Positions 1 to 9,843 of a stretch of 64,000 nt of DNA are shown piece after piece. Positions within the stretch are counted from its first letter, which is position 1; every line of letters begins with the position of its first letter. The notes under the pieces are model-generated. The model was not told the DNA's origin. It saw only the letters and a list, made by a program, of their open reading frames with translations, and ran no database searches. The stretch is from an uncultured Bacteroidota bacterium. GTDB lineage: Bacteria > Bacteroidota > Bacteroidia > Bacteroidales > VadinHA17. The position numbers and the translations under genes were made by a program. The stretch is taken from assembly GCA_903824785.1 (NCBI GenBank), contig CAIJYD010000040.1, positions 62,001 through 126,000 on the forward strand. Reading direction: 5' to 3'.

Positions 1-229
1 CAAACCTTATCTTTGAACTGTGCTCCTCAATTGCATTAAGAATTTCCTCCTGATTTGTTGCCGGGAAGATACTTATATAGACTTTTGCAAATGAGAGGTC
101 GGGGCTGACTCGTACCCTTGTTATTGAAACCAATTTCCCGTGGGCGAATTCGTTTCCTCTTCTAAGAAAAATATCTGCCAGTTCTTTCTGAATTAAGCGT
201 GATACTTTTTTCTGTCTTGTCGATTCCAT
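1..229 (-). CDS. rbfA: Ribosome-binding factor A, C-terminus outside window
   Basis: Reverse strand reads MESTRQKKVSRLIQKELADIFLRRGNEFAHGKLVSITRVRVSPDLSFAKVYISIFP..., typical RbfA; runs off the left edge. Confidence 0.88.
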   Translation of the reverse strand, partial: MESTRQKKVSRLIQKELADIFLRRGNEFAHGKLVSITRVRVSPDLSFAKVYISIFPATNQEEILNAIEEHSSKIRF

Positions 230-352
230 AGCGGGGTTTGTTTTAATGCCGCAAAGGTACGATTTTCAGCCTAATTTCTACTCTCCCTCTTTTTGTCATA
301 TTTATTCGGGATGCTATTGGGGTATTGATTATGCTTTTAAAAAAAAAGTGAT

Positions 353-360
353 TAGGTTTG
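353..360 (+). promoter_or_regulatory. Bacteroidota -7 element (TAGGTTTG) upstream of trpS
   Basis: Matches TAnnTTTG, 26 bp before the trpS ATG. Confidence 0.5.
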
Positions 361-385
361 CGTTGAATTTTTATTCAGGAGTACA

Positions 386-1375
386 ATGGACACAGTTGTG
401 AGTGGCATCAGATCAACAGGAAACCTGCATCTGGGAAATTATTTCGGAGCAATAAAGAATTTTCTCAAAATGCAGAGAGAGAATAATTGCTACTTCTTTA
501 TTGCTGATTACCATGCTCTTACAACTCACCCCAAGCCTGAGGACCTTCATGGAAATATAAAACAGGTTCTGGCTGAATATCTTGCTTGCGGAATTGATCC
601 TGAAATTGCAACTGTTTTTATCCAGAGTGATGTTCCTGAAGTATCGGAGTTATATCTCCTTATGAATATGAATGCTTATGTTGGTGAGCTAGAAAGAACG
701 GCATCTTTCAAGGAAAAAATCAGGAAACAGCCCGATAATATCAATGCAGGTCTGCTGACTTATCCTGTACTGATGGCTGCAGATATAATAATTCATAAAG
801 CAAATAAGGTCCCTGTTGGAAAAGATCAGGAGCAGCACCTCGAAATGACGAGGAGGTTTGCAAGAAGATTTAATATGATGTATGACGTTTCCTATTTCCC
901 GGAACCCGATGCGTATAACTTTGGAGAACAACTGGTTAAGATACCCGGCCTTGATGGTTCGGGTAAAATGGGAAAGAGTGAGGGCAATGGTGTATTCCTT
1001 GCCGATACACCTCAGGAGATACGGAAAAAAGTTATGAGAGCAGTTACAGATACCGGTCCCGCTGCCCCGGTACAGGAGCCAACGGAACCTGTAAAGAACC
1101 TTTTTACCATAATGAATGTTGTTTCGGATCAGGATACTGTTAAGTTTTTCACAGAAAAACATGCTGCATGCGAAATACGGTACGGTGATATGAAAAAGCA
1201 GCTTGCTGAAGATATTATTAAATTCACAGATCCTATCCGCACTAAAATAAATGAGATCCTGGCCGACAATAAATATCTTGCAAAAGTTGCAGCCAATGGG
1301 GCTGAGAAAGCAAGGGAGAGCGCTTCAAAAACTGTGCGGGAAGTTAGGAAAATTATTGGTTACAGATCATTTTAA
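386..1375 (+). CDS. trpS: Tryptophanyl-tRNA synthetase
   Basis: GIRSTGNLHLGNYFGA (HIGH-like) and KMGKSEGN (KMSKS-like) motifs; class I TrpRS architecture. Confidence 0.96.
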   Translation: MDTVVSGIRSTGNLHLGNYFGAIKNFLKMQRENNCYFFIADYHALTTHPKPEDLHGNIKQVLAEYLACGIDPEIATVFIQSDVPEVSELYLLMNMNAYVGELERTASFKEKIRKQPDNINAGLLTYPVLMAADIIIHKANKVPVGKDQEQHLEMTRRFARRFNMMYDVSYFPEPDAYNFGEQLVKIPGLDGSGKMGKSEGNGVFLADTPQEIRKKVMRAVTDTGPAAPVQEPTEPVKNLFTIMNVVSDQDTVKFFTEKHAACEIRYGDMKKQLAEDIIKFTDPIRTKINEILADNKYLAKVAANGAEKARESASKTVREVRKIIGYRSF

Positions 1376-1383
1376 CAAAAAAA

Positions 1384-1421
1384 AGCCAGGGTTTTGGCCT
1401 GGCTGCCCTGAATGGTCAGGG
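1384..1421. other. Two tandem perfect hairpins in the trpS 3' intergenic region
   Basis: AGCCAGG-GTTTTGG-CCTGGCT (1384-1404) followed by CCCTGA-ATGG-TCAGGG (1406-1421); A-tract precedes, no T-tract follows. Confidence 0.6.
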
Positions 1422-1555
1422 ATATAATTGAGTTTGTATTTGATATTAATACATTTACAAATTGCGTGCCAAAACAGGACTTATAAACCCTGACATTTTT
1501 ATTCCTGCCTAAAATAAATCTATTAAAAATCTTCCTGTTATTCTGCTATTATTTG

Positions 1556-1563
1556 TACATTTG
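1556..1563 (+). promoter_or_regulatory. Bacteroidota -7 element (TACATTTG)
   Basis: TAnnTTTG match 46 bp upstream of the 1610 ATG. Confidence 0.45.
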
Positions 1564-1609
1564 TTAACTTATATCCGGTTTAAAGTTAATTCCACAAATA
1601 ACCAAGATT

Positions 1610-3196
1610 ATGAAAAAGGCCTACCCAAATTACCCGAACAGTTATCAAAAGCAAAATGTAAAAAATGTTACCCGGAGAAATTTTATTTCATCATGTTCTG
1701 CCTGTGCAGCTTGTATGGCTTTAGCCCCTTTGGCCATGGCAAATACCTCCTGCTCTTCAACGACAAGCGGTAAAAAGATGAAGATTCGCATTCTCTATTC
1801 CCTGCACGAACCAATCCAGACAAAACCCGACTGGCCCAATATTGGCTTTGATTTCAATCCCCATATGGAAATGTTTAACACAACCCTTTCCAAAAAATTC
1901 CCCGAGTTTGAATTTATTCCGGCACTTGCAACCGGCCCCGACGATGCAGAGAAGATTGCTGCAAAGGATATCCCTGATGCAATTGATGGATATATTGTTT
2001 ACCAGATGAACTGCGGGAATCAGGTTGTTCATGCAATTGCAAAAACCGGTAAACCTGTGCTTTATGCCGATTTTCAGTTTGGAGGCAGCGGTGGCTTTCT
2101 TACTTATACTGCATCATTTCTTCGGATGAATAGCCGGAATGTAGGGTTTGTTGCCTCTTCAAACATTGAGGATCTGCTGGCTGCGGTAGGATGTTTTAAG
2201 ATTTTGAAAAAGGGTGGCACTACAGATGAATTTGTTGCAGCAACAGCAAAATTGCGTATAAAAGGAACCAGGCCGGCAGGAAATTATTCGCTGGCAGAGA
2301 ATAAAATCCAGGCATTATCCCCGGAGGAGTGTACCCGGCGTCTTGGCTCTTCAAAGATCCTGGCTGTAAGGGATCAGAATTCTCAGATTGCGGATCCTGT
2401 AATGGGCATTCCATTGGAGTATATTCCATTTTCAGAGGTCAATGCAGCCTGGAGCGGAGCAGATAAGGATGAGGCAGCTTCGATAGTTGACCGCTGGAAA
2501 CAGACAGCTCTGGAGATTGTAAATGTTCCCACTGAAACTCTTCTTACATCTGCAGCAATGTATCTTGGAATGAAATCGGTTCTGAAGAAACATGAAGCCA
2601 ATGCAATAACTATGAATTGTCTCGGAGGATTTTACGGCGGGCATATTCATGCCTATCCTTGCCTGGGGTTTCATGAATTATGTAACGAGGGGCTGATAGG
2701 CGCCTGCGAATGCGATGTAAGGTCAACAGCCACAATGCTCGCTTTTACGACCATGACCAACGGAAGACCGGGATTTATCTCAGACCCTGTTATCGATACT
2801 TCAAAACGTCAGATTATTTATGCACACTGTGTTGCTCCCAACAAAGTGTTCGGACCACAGGGCGAGGCTAATCCTTTCAGAATAATGACCCATTCAGAAG
2901 ACAGAAACGGGGCTTCGGTACAGTCAATCCTGCCTGTTAATTATATGACCACAACCCTTGAGATAAATAAAGAGAAGAAAGAGATACTGTTCCATCAGGC
3001 CATTGCTATTGATAATGATCCTGATGACAGAGCATGCAGAACCAAGTTATGCGCTGAGCCACTGGGAGATATCGAAAAGCTCTTTACCATGTGGGATAAC
3101 TGGGGCTGGCACAGAGTAACCTTTTACGGTGATCTGAAAGAACCGGTTTTATCACTGGCAGATGCTTTAAACTGGAAAGTTATCGAAGAAGCCTGA
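1610..3196 (+). CDS. Tat-signal protein with L-fucose/L-arabinose isomerase-like fold
   Basis: N-terminal TRRNFISSC...ALAPLAMA twin-arginine-type signal; body resembles the FucI/AraA-like sugar isomerase superfamily. Confidence 0.65.
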   Translation: MKKAYPNYPNSYQKQNVKNVTRRNFISSCSACAACMALAPLAMANTSCSSTTSGKKMKIRILYSLHEPIQTKPDWPNIGFDFNPHMEMFNTTLSKKFPEFEFIPALATGPDDAEKIAAKDIPDAIDGYIVYQMNCGNQVVHAIAKTGKPVLYADFQFGGSGGFLTYTASFLRMNSRNVGFVASSNIEDLLAAVGCFKILKKGGTTDEFVAATAKLRIKGTRPAGNYSLAENKIQALSPEECTRRLGSSKILAVRDQNSQIADPVMGIPLEYIPFSEVNAAWSGADKDEAASIVDRWKQTALEIVNVPTETLLTSAAMYLGMKSVLKKHEANAITMNCLGGFYGGHIHAYPCLGFHELCNEGLIGACECDVRSTATMLAFTTMTNGRPGFISDPVIDTSKRQIIYAHCVAPNKVFGPQGEANPFRIMTHSEDRNGASVQSILPVNYMTTTLEINKEKKEILFHQAIAIDNDPDDRACRTKLCAEPLGDIEKLFTMWDNWGWHRVTFYGDLKEPVLSLADALNWKVIEEA

Positions 3197-3227
3197 TAAC
3201 CCGGACAATGAAGGTTCGTAAAAAATG

Positions 3228-3246
3228 AAGCAGGAACATGCTGCTT
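3228..3246. terminator. Possible terminator hairpin downstream of the isomerase-like gene
   Basis: AAGCAG-gaacatg-CTGCTT with weak downstream TTTAAT and an upstream A-tract. Confidence 0.35.
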
Positions 3247-3312
3247 TAATCCTTCAGAAATATTTGAATGATATGTAATCGTTTTTCCATTACGGTATTA
3301 TCTTTTATTTAT

Positions 3313-3320
3313 TAAATTTG
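3313..3320 (+). promoter_or_regulatory. Bacteroidota -7 element (TAAATTTG)
   Basis: TAnnTTTG match 27 bp upstream of the GTG start at 3348. Confidence 0.5.
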
Positions 3321-3347
3321 AGCGTGCTCAATTTATAATTTCTGAAA

Positions 3348-6026
3348 GTGGTAAAACGAATCGCAATCCTTTTTGCAATACTCTTGATTTGTTGTCTGGC
3401 TATATTGGGATATTTTTTCCAGCGTGGCAGAAAAATCTTATTTACAGATCCTTACAAAACAATTTCACTAAGAGCCTGTATTGTTATTGAAACAGTCGAT
3501 CTTCAAAGTTTTATGAATTCCCTAACTACAGGAAAAGGGTTATTCGGGGAAATAGGAAAGGTCAGTGAGTTCGACAGTTTTAACCGTAAGGTGAAATTTC
3601 TTGCAGATCAGTTTAATAAACCCGGATTTAAGAAGTTGCTTGGCGATGGTTCTTCATTAATCTCCCTTTTCCCGGCACAGGATGGAACCCTTCAGCCTCT
3701 TCTTTCATTGACAGTTTCGGGGGAAGTGAGAACCAGGCAGATAAAGGAGCTACTTCATTCCTCCGGAATAAAAGAGGTGAGTGAAAGAAAATTAAACGGT
3801 TCCCAGGTAATAATGATTCCCTTTATTGTTAATACCAGGCCTGACACGGTCTATCTCTCCCTGCTGTCCGGGTTAATGATATGCAGTACTTCGGAGAAGC
3901 TTATTGAAGAAGCGAGGGCTCAGACAGGAGGCGAAAACGATATAAGAAAACAGCCTGGCTTTTCAAGAGTATTGCTTGCAGCAGGAAAAAATGAAGATAA
4001 GATCTTTATTGTTTTTAATAATCTTACAAATCTTTTTAATTCATTTCTGAAGGTACCCGGATCAGGGCTGGCAGAGATGATTTCCAGACTGGCCGGAACT
4101 GCCGGGGGAGATATTTATATAAATGAAGATGGTATTGTCCTTAGTGGCTATACTGACTGTAAAGACTCATCTGATTATCTGTACAGATACAAATCTCTTA
4201 CTCCCAGTGAATTTCACACCTATAAAATTCTGCCTTCCTCAACTGTTCTTTTTGAAACTCTTATCCTTCCGCCTGATAAACAGCTGAACATTTCAGATAC
4301 ATCTGTTTCAAAGGCAGTTGCAGGTCTGGCCGATAAGCTGAAGGAGTATCTGGGTGAGGAAATTACAAAGGCTTATATTGATATCAAAGAACGGCCAGTT
4401 GGCGATAACACACTGATTATATTAGAATTGGCAAACAGAGTCGAGGCAGAAAAGATTTTTCTCGAGGAACTTGGCCCGGCGAAGGAGATTATTTATTTTG
4501 CCCCTGATGACCAGAGCATAATTCCGGTTTATAAAACCAGTTTCCGCGGTCTTATCAAAGTTATTATGCCAGGACTTTCCCCCGGGTTTGATGATACATA
4601 TTATGCTTTTTATGATAATTATATAATTTCCGGAAGCTCTTATGCCACAATTTCTCGCTTATTGTACGATAATATTCTGAATAAGACTCTTGCAAATGAT
4701 CTGGTTTACCGCGATTTCGAAAGCACGCTTCCAAGCCGGGCAGGATATTTCTTCTACTGTGTTCCATCGCGGATTTTGGATTATCTCGCCGGCTTTCTTA
4801 ATGACGATATTATTAAAGGCCTCAGGCAGAATAAATTGTCGCTTAATAAAATTCAGGCTGCAGGATTTCAGTTCGTATCGAGTAATGGAATGATATACAA
4901 TAGCTTATCAGTAAAATTCAAAGAAGAAGCCCGCGAAGAATCAACTACTGAATGGGAGACTTTGCTTGATACCATTGCAGCAATAAAACCGTTCTTCTTT
5001 ACCAACCATACTACCGGAGCAAAAGAAATATTTATTCAGGATATTAAAAATAATACATACCTGATAAATGCAGCAGGCCGTGTTCTTTGGAAAGTTCCTT
5101 TGAAAGAGAGGATTAACGGTAGTATATATATGGTTGATTATTTCCGCAACGGGAAGTTACAGCTGTTGTTTTCAGGAAAAGATTATCTTCATCTTCTCGA
5201 CAGAAATGGCAATTATGTTCAGAGATACCCTGTTAAGCTCAGGTCGCCGGCAACGAATTCCATCTCTCTTTTTGATTATGACAATAATCGGAATTACAGA
5301 CTTTTTATTGCAGGAGAAGACAAATTAATCTATTCGTATGATAAAACCGGGAATGTGGTGAAGGGATGGACCCCTTTCCGGACTTCAGGAAAGGTTATGT
5401 CGGATATCGTTTATTTTAAAGTTTCAGGGAAGGATTTTCTTGTAGCCTGCGATGAAACATCGGTATATTTTCTCGACAGGAGCGGTAAAAAAAGAATAAA
5501 CCTTAAAGAACCTGTAACAAAAGCAAGAGGATCGGCAATCAGATTATCTGCAGGATCAGATCCTTTTCTTGTTTGCACAGCGCCTGATGGTATGGTGCAG
5601 CAGATTTATTTCGATGGAAGTGTCAGAAAATTCAGTCTGATGAAGGCTTCTATTGACCATTCATTTGATTTTTTTGACGTAGATGGTGATGGTTTTGGCG
5701 AATATGTTTTTATTGAAAACGGGATGTTGTATCTTTACGACCATAATAAAACGGAAATATTTACCAGAAAATTTGAATTAAGTCATCTTGGGGGACCTGT
5801 CAGTATTAGTTTTTCAGCTTCAGACAGAAAAATTGGAGTGTTTGATATTGATAACAAATTAATATATCTGATAGGGAAAAACGGCGAAACTATGAATGGA
5901 TTTCCCCTCAGGGGAGCATCCATGTTCTCAATAGGGAAACTGTCGGACAAAAGTGGCTGGCATCTTATTGTCGGAGGAACTGACAGGTTTCTGTATAACT
6001 ATAAAATTGAAACAGAGGCTAAATGA
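3348..6026 (+). CDS. Membrane-anchored protein with C-terminal beta-propeller-like repeats, function unknown
   Basis: 892-aa ORF, GTG start, one N-terminal TM (AILFAILLICCLAILGYFF); C-terminal recurring units such as LFIAGEDKLIYSYDKTG, FLVACDETSVYFLDRSG, IGVFDIDNKLIYLIGKNG, HLIVGGTDRFLYNY. Confidence 0.75.
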   Translation: MVKRIAILFAILLICCLAILGYFFQRGRKILFTDPYKTISLRACIVIETVDLQSFMNSLTTGKGLFGEIGKVSEFDSFNRKVKFLADQFNKPGFKKLLGDGSSLISLFPAQDGTLQPLLSLTVSGEVRTRQIKELLHSSGIKEVSERKLNGSQVIMIPFIVNTRPDTVYLSLLSGLMICSTSEKLIEEARAQTGGENDIRKQPGFSRVLLAAGKNEDKIFIVFNNLTNLFNSFLKVPGSGLAEMISRLAGTAGGDIYINEDGIVLSGYTDCKDSSDYLYRYKSLTPSEFHTYKILPSSTVLFETLILPPDKQLNISDTSVSKAVAGLADKLKEYLGEEITKAYIDIKERPVGDNTLIILELANRVEAEKIFLEELGPAKEIIYFAPDDQSIIPVYKTSFRGLIKVIMPGLSPGFDDTYYAFYDNYIISGSSYATISRLLYDNILNKTLANDLVYRDFESTLPSRAGYFFYCVPSRILDYLAGFLNDDIIKGLRQNKLSLNKIQAAGFQFVSSNGMIYNSLSVKFKEEAREESTTEWETLLDTIAAIKPFFFTNHTTGAKEIFIQDIKNNTYLINAAGRVLWKVPLKERINGSIYMVDYFRNGKLQLLFSGKDYLHLLDRNGNYVQRYPVKLRSPATNSISLFDYDNNRNYRLFIAGEDKLIYSYDKTGNVVKGWTPFRTSGKVMSDIVYFKVSGKDFLVACDETSVYFLDRSGKKRINLKEPVTKARGSAIRLSAGSDPFLVCTAPDGMVQQIYFDGSVRKFSLMKASIDHSFDFFDVDGDGFGEYVFIENGMLYLYDHNKTEIFTRKFELSHLGGPVSISFSASDRKIGVFDIDNKLIYLIGKNGETMNGFPLRGASMFSIGKLSDKSGWHLIVGGTDRFLYNYKIETEAK

Positions 6027-8152
6027 AACATATTATGATCAGAAAGTTTTCAGGGTTGGTTTTTATTATTCTGGTTTTCTTTATTACAGGCTGTATTAAA
6101 GAGACTTACAATATGAATAAGCTTTCAGGCGAAACGCATCTTTCACCTACCATTGGCGTTTCAGCAGTAAAGGGAGATGTCTCGCTCAGCGACTTGATTA
6201 AATCTGACGATCAGGTTATAATTGATCAAAGCAAATTTGTCAGGCTCATTTTTAAAAAAGATTCTGTCCTTGAACTGAAGATGTCGGATATCTATAACAT
6301 GACTGATATGGTATCCTTCAGCAAGTCCTACACATTGGGAGAGCTAAGCGTTTCTCCTTTTGATAAAACCCTTACCCTTACCCTTGATCAGATTACCAAC
6401 CACTATTCATCATTGGTCAAGTCACTGTTTGTCTCCAAAAATAATACAACAAGTATTTTTCCGCCTCTCACCCCTATAAGTCTTGGAGAATTTCCTTTTC
6501 CCCAAATTTCTAATTTTGAACTTGCAGTTTTTTCTGTTGGGACTCTTGATATATCGGTTAAGAATAATCTCGGGGCTCCGATCAGCGGTATTAATATTCA
6601 GCTATATAACAGCACTGGTCATACACCAATAGGAAATCAGGCTACCATTTCGTTAATTCAAGCCGGAGCAACCGGCATCGCAACAATTAACCTTGCTGAC
6701 GCAACTGTTTCAAAATCAATAGTTGCATCCGTTTTCATTACAGGAAGCCCGGGTACTTCATCTCCGGTGGTGATTAATCTTGCTGTTAATAACATTGAGG
6801 TTGGCATCCATGGAAAAAACATGAAGGTTAAATCAGGAAGGGTAGTTCTGCCTGTTCAGACGATTGTATCTCTTGATAACAGGGATACTGTCGATTTCGA
6901 TGCGGGAAGCGGAATTGAACTTGATGAGCTTAAAATAAAAGCGGGAAACATATCTTATAACGTTCAGTCATCCAGTCCATTAAAAACTTCACTTCAGCTT
7001 TTATTACCAACTTCTAATAATGGAGGCCTGCCCATAACCAGATTAATCGATATTAATCCGCATACCACAGTAACAGGGGCAATATCTGTCAGCAATACAA
7101 TTATTGATTTGGGAACCGACCCTCGTCAACCATATAACAGAGTACCGTTTGATTACTCAATTGTTGTAACCTCTGATGGTTCTATGGTTGACTTTAACAA
7201 GAGCGACAAAATACAACTTGACATTGAACTTCTTAATCCTGTTATTGATTATGTTAAGGGATATTTCGGACAAAAGGTGGAAACAATAAATTCCGAGTCA
7301 TTAGATCTTCAAATGGATGAAATTGTTAGTCATCTTACAGGAGATTTTCTTATTTCCAGCCCCTCAATAAAGCTTAAATATTCAAACTCATTTGCAATTC
7401 CGATAGAAATTACTCTGAATGCAACAGGGAAGAGGCAGCTGAAAACTGTAGATCTCGGCCTCGCTCCAATAACAATAGCCTGCCCTGTAACTCCCTCCAG
7501 ACGCGATGTTTCCGATTCCCTTACAATTGATAAAAACAACTCATCTCTTCCTGAGCTTATTTCTTTACCACCTGGGGAGGTAAGTTTCTCAGGTTCAGCT
7601 AAAATGAACCCTCTGGGAAATAACGGTCTGAGGAACAATTATGTGTTTGGAGAGAGCCGGTTTCTGGGTTCACTCGAGGTAGAGATGCCTTTGGAATTCC
7701 GGATAAACAATCTTCAGTTTACTGATACTCTCGATAACTTTATTAAAAATGACAATGGCAATAATGACACTCCTGTTAACCCTGAGGATTTTGAATTATT
7801 CCGGCTCGACCTGCTTATTAAGAATGGATTCCCTCTGGGCGCGGCAATTAAACTGAGCCTTTACGATTCAGTTACGCGTACCATAAAAAGTACAGTGGAG
7901 GCAAAAGATCTTCTTGGGGCGGCACCAATCGACCTCAATGGCAGAGCTAACGGGACTACAGAAACGGAGACTAAAATTGAGCTTACAAAAGAGTTTTTCA
8001 GTGCAGCAAGTAAAGCAGATAAGATAATCGTCAGGTTTACTCTTAACACAACAAACAGCGGATTAAAAGATGTTAAGATCTATTCCGATTACAGGATTGA
8101 TTTCAATGCAGCTCTGGTACTGAAACCGTCAATTAACTTTAAACAGAATTAA
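6023..8152 (+). CDS. Large predicted lipoprotein, function unknown
   Basis: Signal peptide with lipobox FFITGC; ATGA overlap with the upstream ORF. Confidence 0.75.
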   Translation: MKHIMIRKFSGLVFIILVFFITGCIKETYNMNKLSGETHLSPTIGVSAVKGDVSLSDLIKSDDQVIIDQSKFVRLIFKKDSVLELKMSDIYNMTDMVSFSKSYTLGELSVSPFDKTLTLTLDQITNHYSSLVKSLFVSKNNTTSIFPPLTPISLGEFPFPQISNFELAVFSVGTLDISVKNNLGAPISGINIQLYNSTGHTPIGNQATISLIQAGATGIATINLADATVSKSIVASVFITGSPGTSSPVVINLAVNNIEVGIHGKNMKVKSGRVVLPVQTIVSLDNRDTVDFDAGSGIELDELKIKAGNISYNVQSSSPLKTSLQLLLPTSNNGGLPITRLIDINPHTTVTGAISVSNTIIDLGTDPRQPYNRVPFDYSIVVTSDGSMVDFNKSDKIQLDIELLNPVIDYVKGYFGQKVETINSESLDLQMDEIVSHLTGDFLISSPSIKLKYSNSFAIPIEITLNATGKRQLKTVDLGLAPITIACPVTPSRRDVSDSLTIDKNNSSLPELISLPPGEVSFSGSAKMNPLGNNGLRNNYVFGESRFLGSLEVEMPLEFRINNLQFTDTLDNFIKNDNGNNDTPVNPEDFELFRLDLLIKNGFPLGAAIKLSLYDSVTRTIKSTVEAKDLLGAAPIDLNGRANGTTETETKIELTKEFFSAASKADKIIVRFTLNTTNSGLKDVKIYSDYRIDFNAALVLKPSINFKQN

Positions 8153-8153
8153 T

Positions 8154-9635
8154 ATGAACGGGAAAGCAAAATATACTTTGATTATATTACTGGCAATAAT
8201 TATTGCCGATGTTTCTGCTCAGAACAGCCAGGTGTTGTACTATATGAATTTGCCTCAGAATCATTTTGTTAATCCTGCTTTGCGACCATCCAATTCCCTG
8301 TATATCGGATTACCGGTTGTTTCGGGAATTAATCTGAATGTGAACAATAATTTTGTTAACTTCTCAGATATCTTTATGAAGGGTCAGGGTTCTGATTCGG
8401 TTTTCACATTTCTTCATCCCGATTTTAATATTGAAGACTTCCTTGCTAAAATAAAGGATAAAAATTCACTGGAGCCTCAGATGTCAATTCAACTTTTCGG
8501 CCTTGGGTTTTCTGTTGGGAAAAATAGTTATGTTTTTCTTGATATAAATGAGAGGATGGAAGGGAATATTGTTTTTCCCGGCGATCTGTTTGAACTTGCC
8601 TTAAAAGGAAATGAGGGATTCAAAGGGAGTAAAGTGGACCTCTCATCTTTCAGGGGCGATTTGAAATATTACCGTGAAATAGGGTTAGGGTTTTCAAAGA
8701 ATATTACAAATAAACTGAGAATTGGTGTAAAAGGGAAATTGCTTTTCGGAATAGCTGCCTTTTCGATTGATAACAGGGCACTTGCATTATCAATAAACAA
8801 TGACTATACTCATACACTTGATGCTGACCTCATTGTCAATATCAGTGCTCCTGTTTCGGTTACTAAGGATGCGGCACAGAAAATTGAGAGTATTGAATTT
8901 GACGATAGCAGATTTAAGACAGTAAGCGGAACGGCCGACTTTATTCTGGGCAAGAAAAATATGGGTCTGGGGCTGGATATCGGTGCAACTTATGATTTTT
9001 CTGACAAGATCGTTTTCTCAGCGGCAATTACTGATCTCGGGTTTATTAAATGGAAAAACGATGTTACCAATTTACAGGCAAAGAGTCAGTTTGAATTCAG
9101 CGGACTCAATATAACTGATGTACTTGACGGGACAAAAACAATAGATGAACTGGGTCAGGATATGGTGGATTCATTAACGAATTCTTTTAACGTTTCCGAT
9201 TCAAAAGATCCTTTTACTACATGGATCCCTTTCGGGATCTCTTTAGGCGGGAGCTATAAGTTATCGGAGAAATTCTCATTGGGAGTATTGTCGTACAGCA
9301 GGTTTATCGGCAAACAGCTGAGGGAATCCCTTACATTTTCGGCAAATGTTAATCTTGGGAATTCATTGTCAACTAGTCTGAGTTATACTGCTGCTAATCA
9401 CAGGTTTGACAATCTGGGTGCGGGTGTTTCCCTGAGAGCAGGAGTATTTCAGTTCTATATGCTTGCTGACAGAATCCCTGTTTCGTGGAATCAGATAAAG
9501 ACAGATAATGGTACAATTCCCATTCCGGCAAACTGGAACACAATTAATCTGAGGTTAGGTATGAACCTGGCTTTTGGAAACAAGGTCAGTAAGAAAGCTG
9601 ACAAGCCAATGGTTGCATGTGATCAAATATTTTAA
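8154..9635 (+). CDS. DUF5723-like predicted outer-membrane beta-barrel protein
   Basis: Signal peptide ...ADVSAQ, then QVLYYMNLPQNHFVNPALRPSNSLYIGLPVVSGINLNVNNNFVNFSDIF and alternating beta-strand pattern. Confidence 0.75.
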   Translation: MNGKAKYTLIILLAIIIADVSAQNSQVLYYMNLPQNHFVNPALRPSNSLYIGLPVVSGINLNVNNNFVNFSDIFMKGQGSDSVFTFLHPDFNIEDFLAKIKDKNSLEPQMSIQLFGLGFSVGKNSYVFLDINERMEGNIVFPGDLFELALKGNEGFKGSKVDLSSFRGDLKYYREIGLGFSKNITNKLRIGVKGKLLFGIAAFSIDNRALALSINNDYTHTLDADLIVNISAPVSVTKDAAQKIESIEFDDSRFKTVSGTADFILGKKNMGLGLDIGATYDFSDKIVFSAAITDLGFIKWKNDVTNLQAKSQFEFSGLNITDVLDGTKTIDELGQDMVDSLTNSFNVSDSKDPFTTWIPFGISLGGSYKLSEKFSLGVLSYSRFIGKQLRESLTFSANVNLGNSLSTSLSYTAANHRFDNLGAGVSLRAGVFQFYMLADRIPVSWNQIKTDNGTIPIPANWNTINLRLGMNLAFGNKVSKKADKPMVACDQIF

Positions 9636-9640
9636 GAAGG

Positions 9641-9829
9641 ATGGTATTAATACGTTTTGCTTTAATAGGAGTGATAGTATATCTGTTAGCCAGATCTTTT
9701 ATGAAAATAGGAGAGGAAGGAGTTTCATCTCCGGGAAATACTGAACCGAAAAAAGATAGTAATATCAGCAATAAAGGGGTTTCAAAGAGTATCGGAGAAT
9801 ATGTGGAATACGAGGAGGTTGACAAATAG
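9641..9829 (+). CDS. Small membrane protein, DUF4834-like
   Basis: 62-aa ORF in the same operon; one TM followed by a polar tail ending GEYVEYEEVDK. Confidence 0.6.
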   Translation: MVLIRFALIGVIVYLLARSFMKIGEEGVSSPGNTEPKKDSNISNKGVSKSIGEYVEYEEVDK

Positions 9830-9843
9830 AGGGGGCATTAATG

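Noticed and set aside
689-1162. Long minus-strand ORF inside trpS
   Set aside because: Lies fully within a convincingly assigned gene and reads as low-complexity shadow translation
386-1375. KMSKS motif of TrpRS reads KMGKS
   Set aside because: Probably a normal subclass variant; all other TrpRS features intact, so not treated as unusual
1561-1773. 70-aa plus-strand ORF overlapping the isomerase-like gene start
   Set aside because: Overlapping out-of-frame ORF; the 1610 frame carries the recognisable Tat signal and long domain
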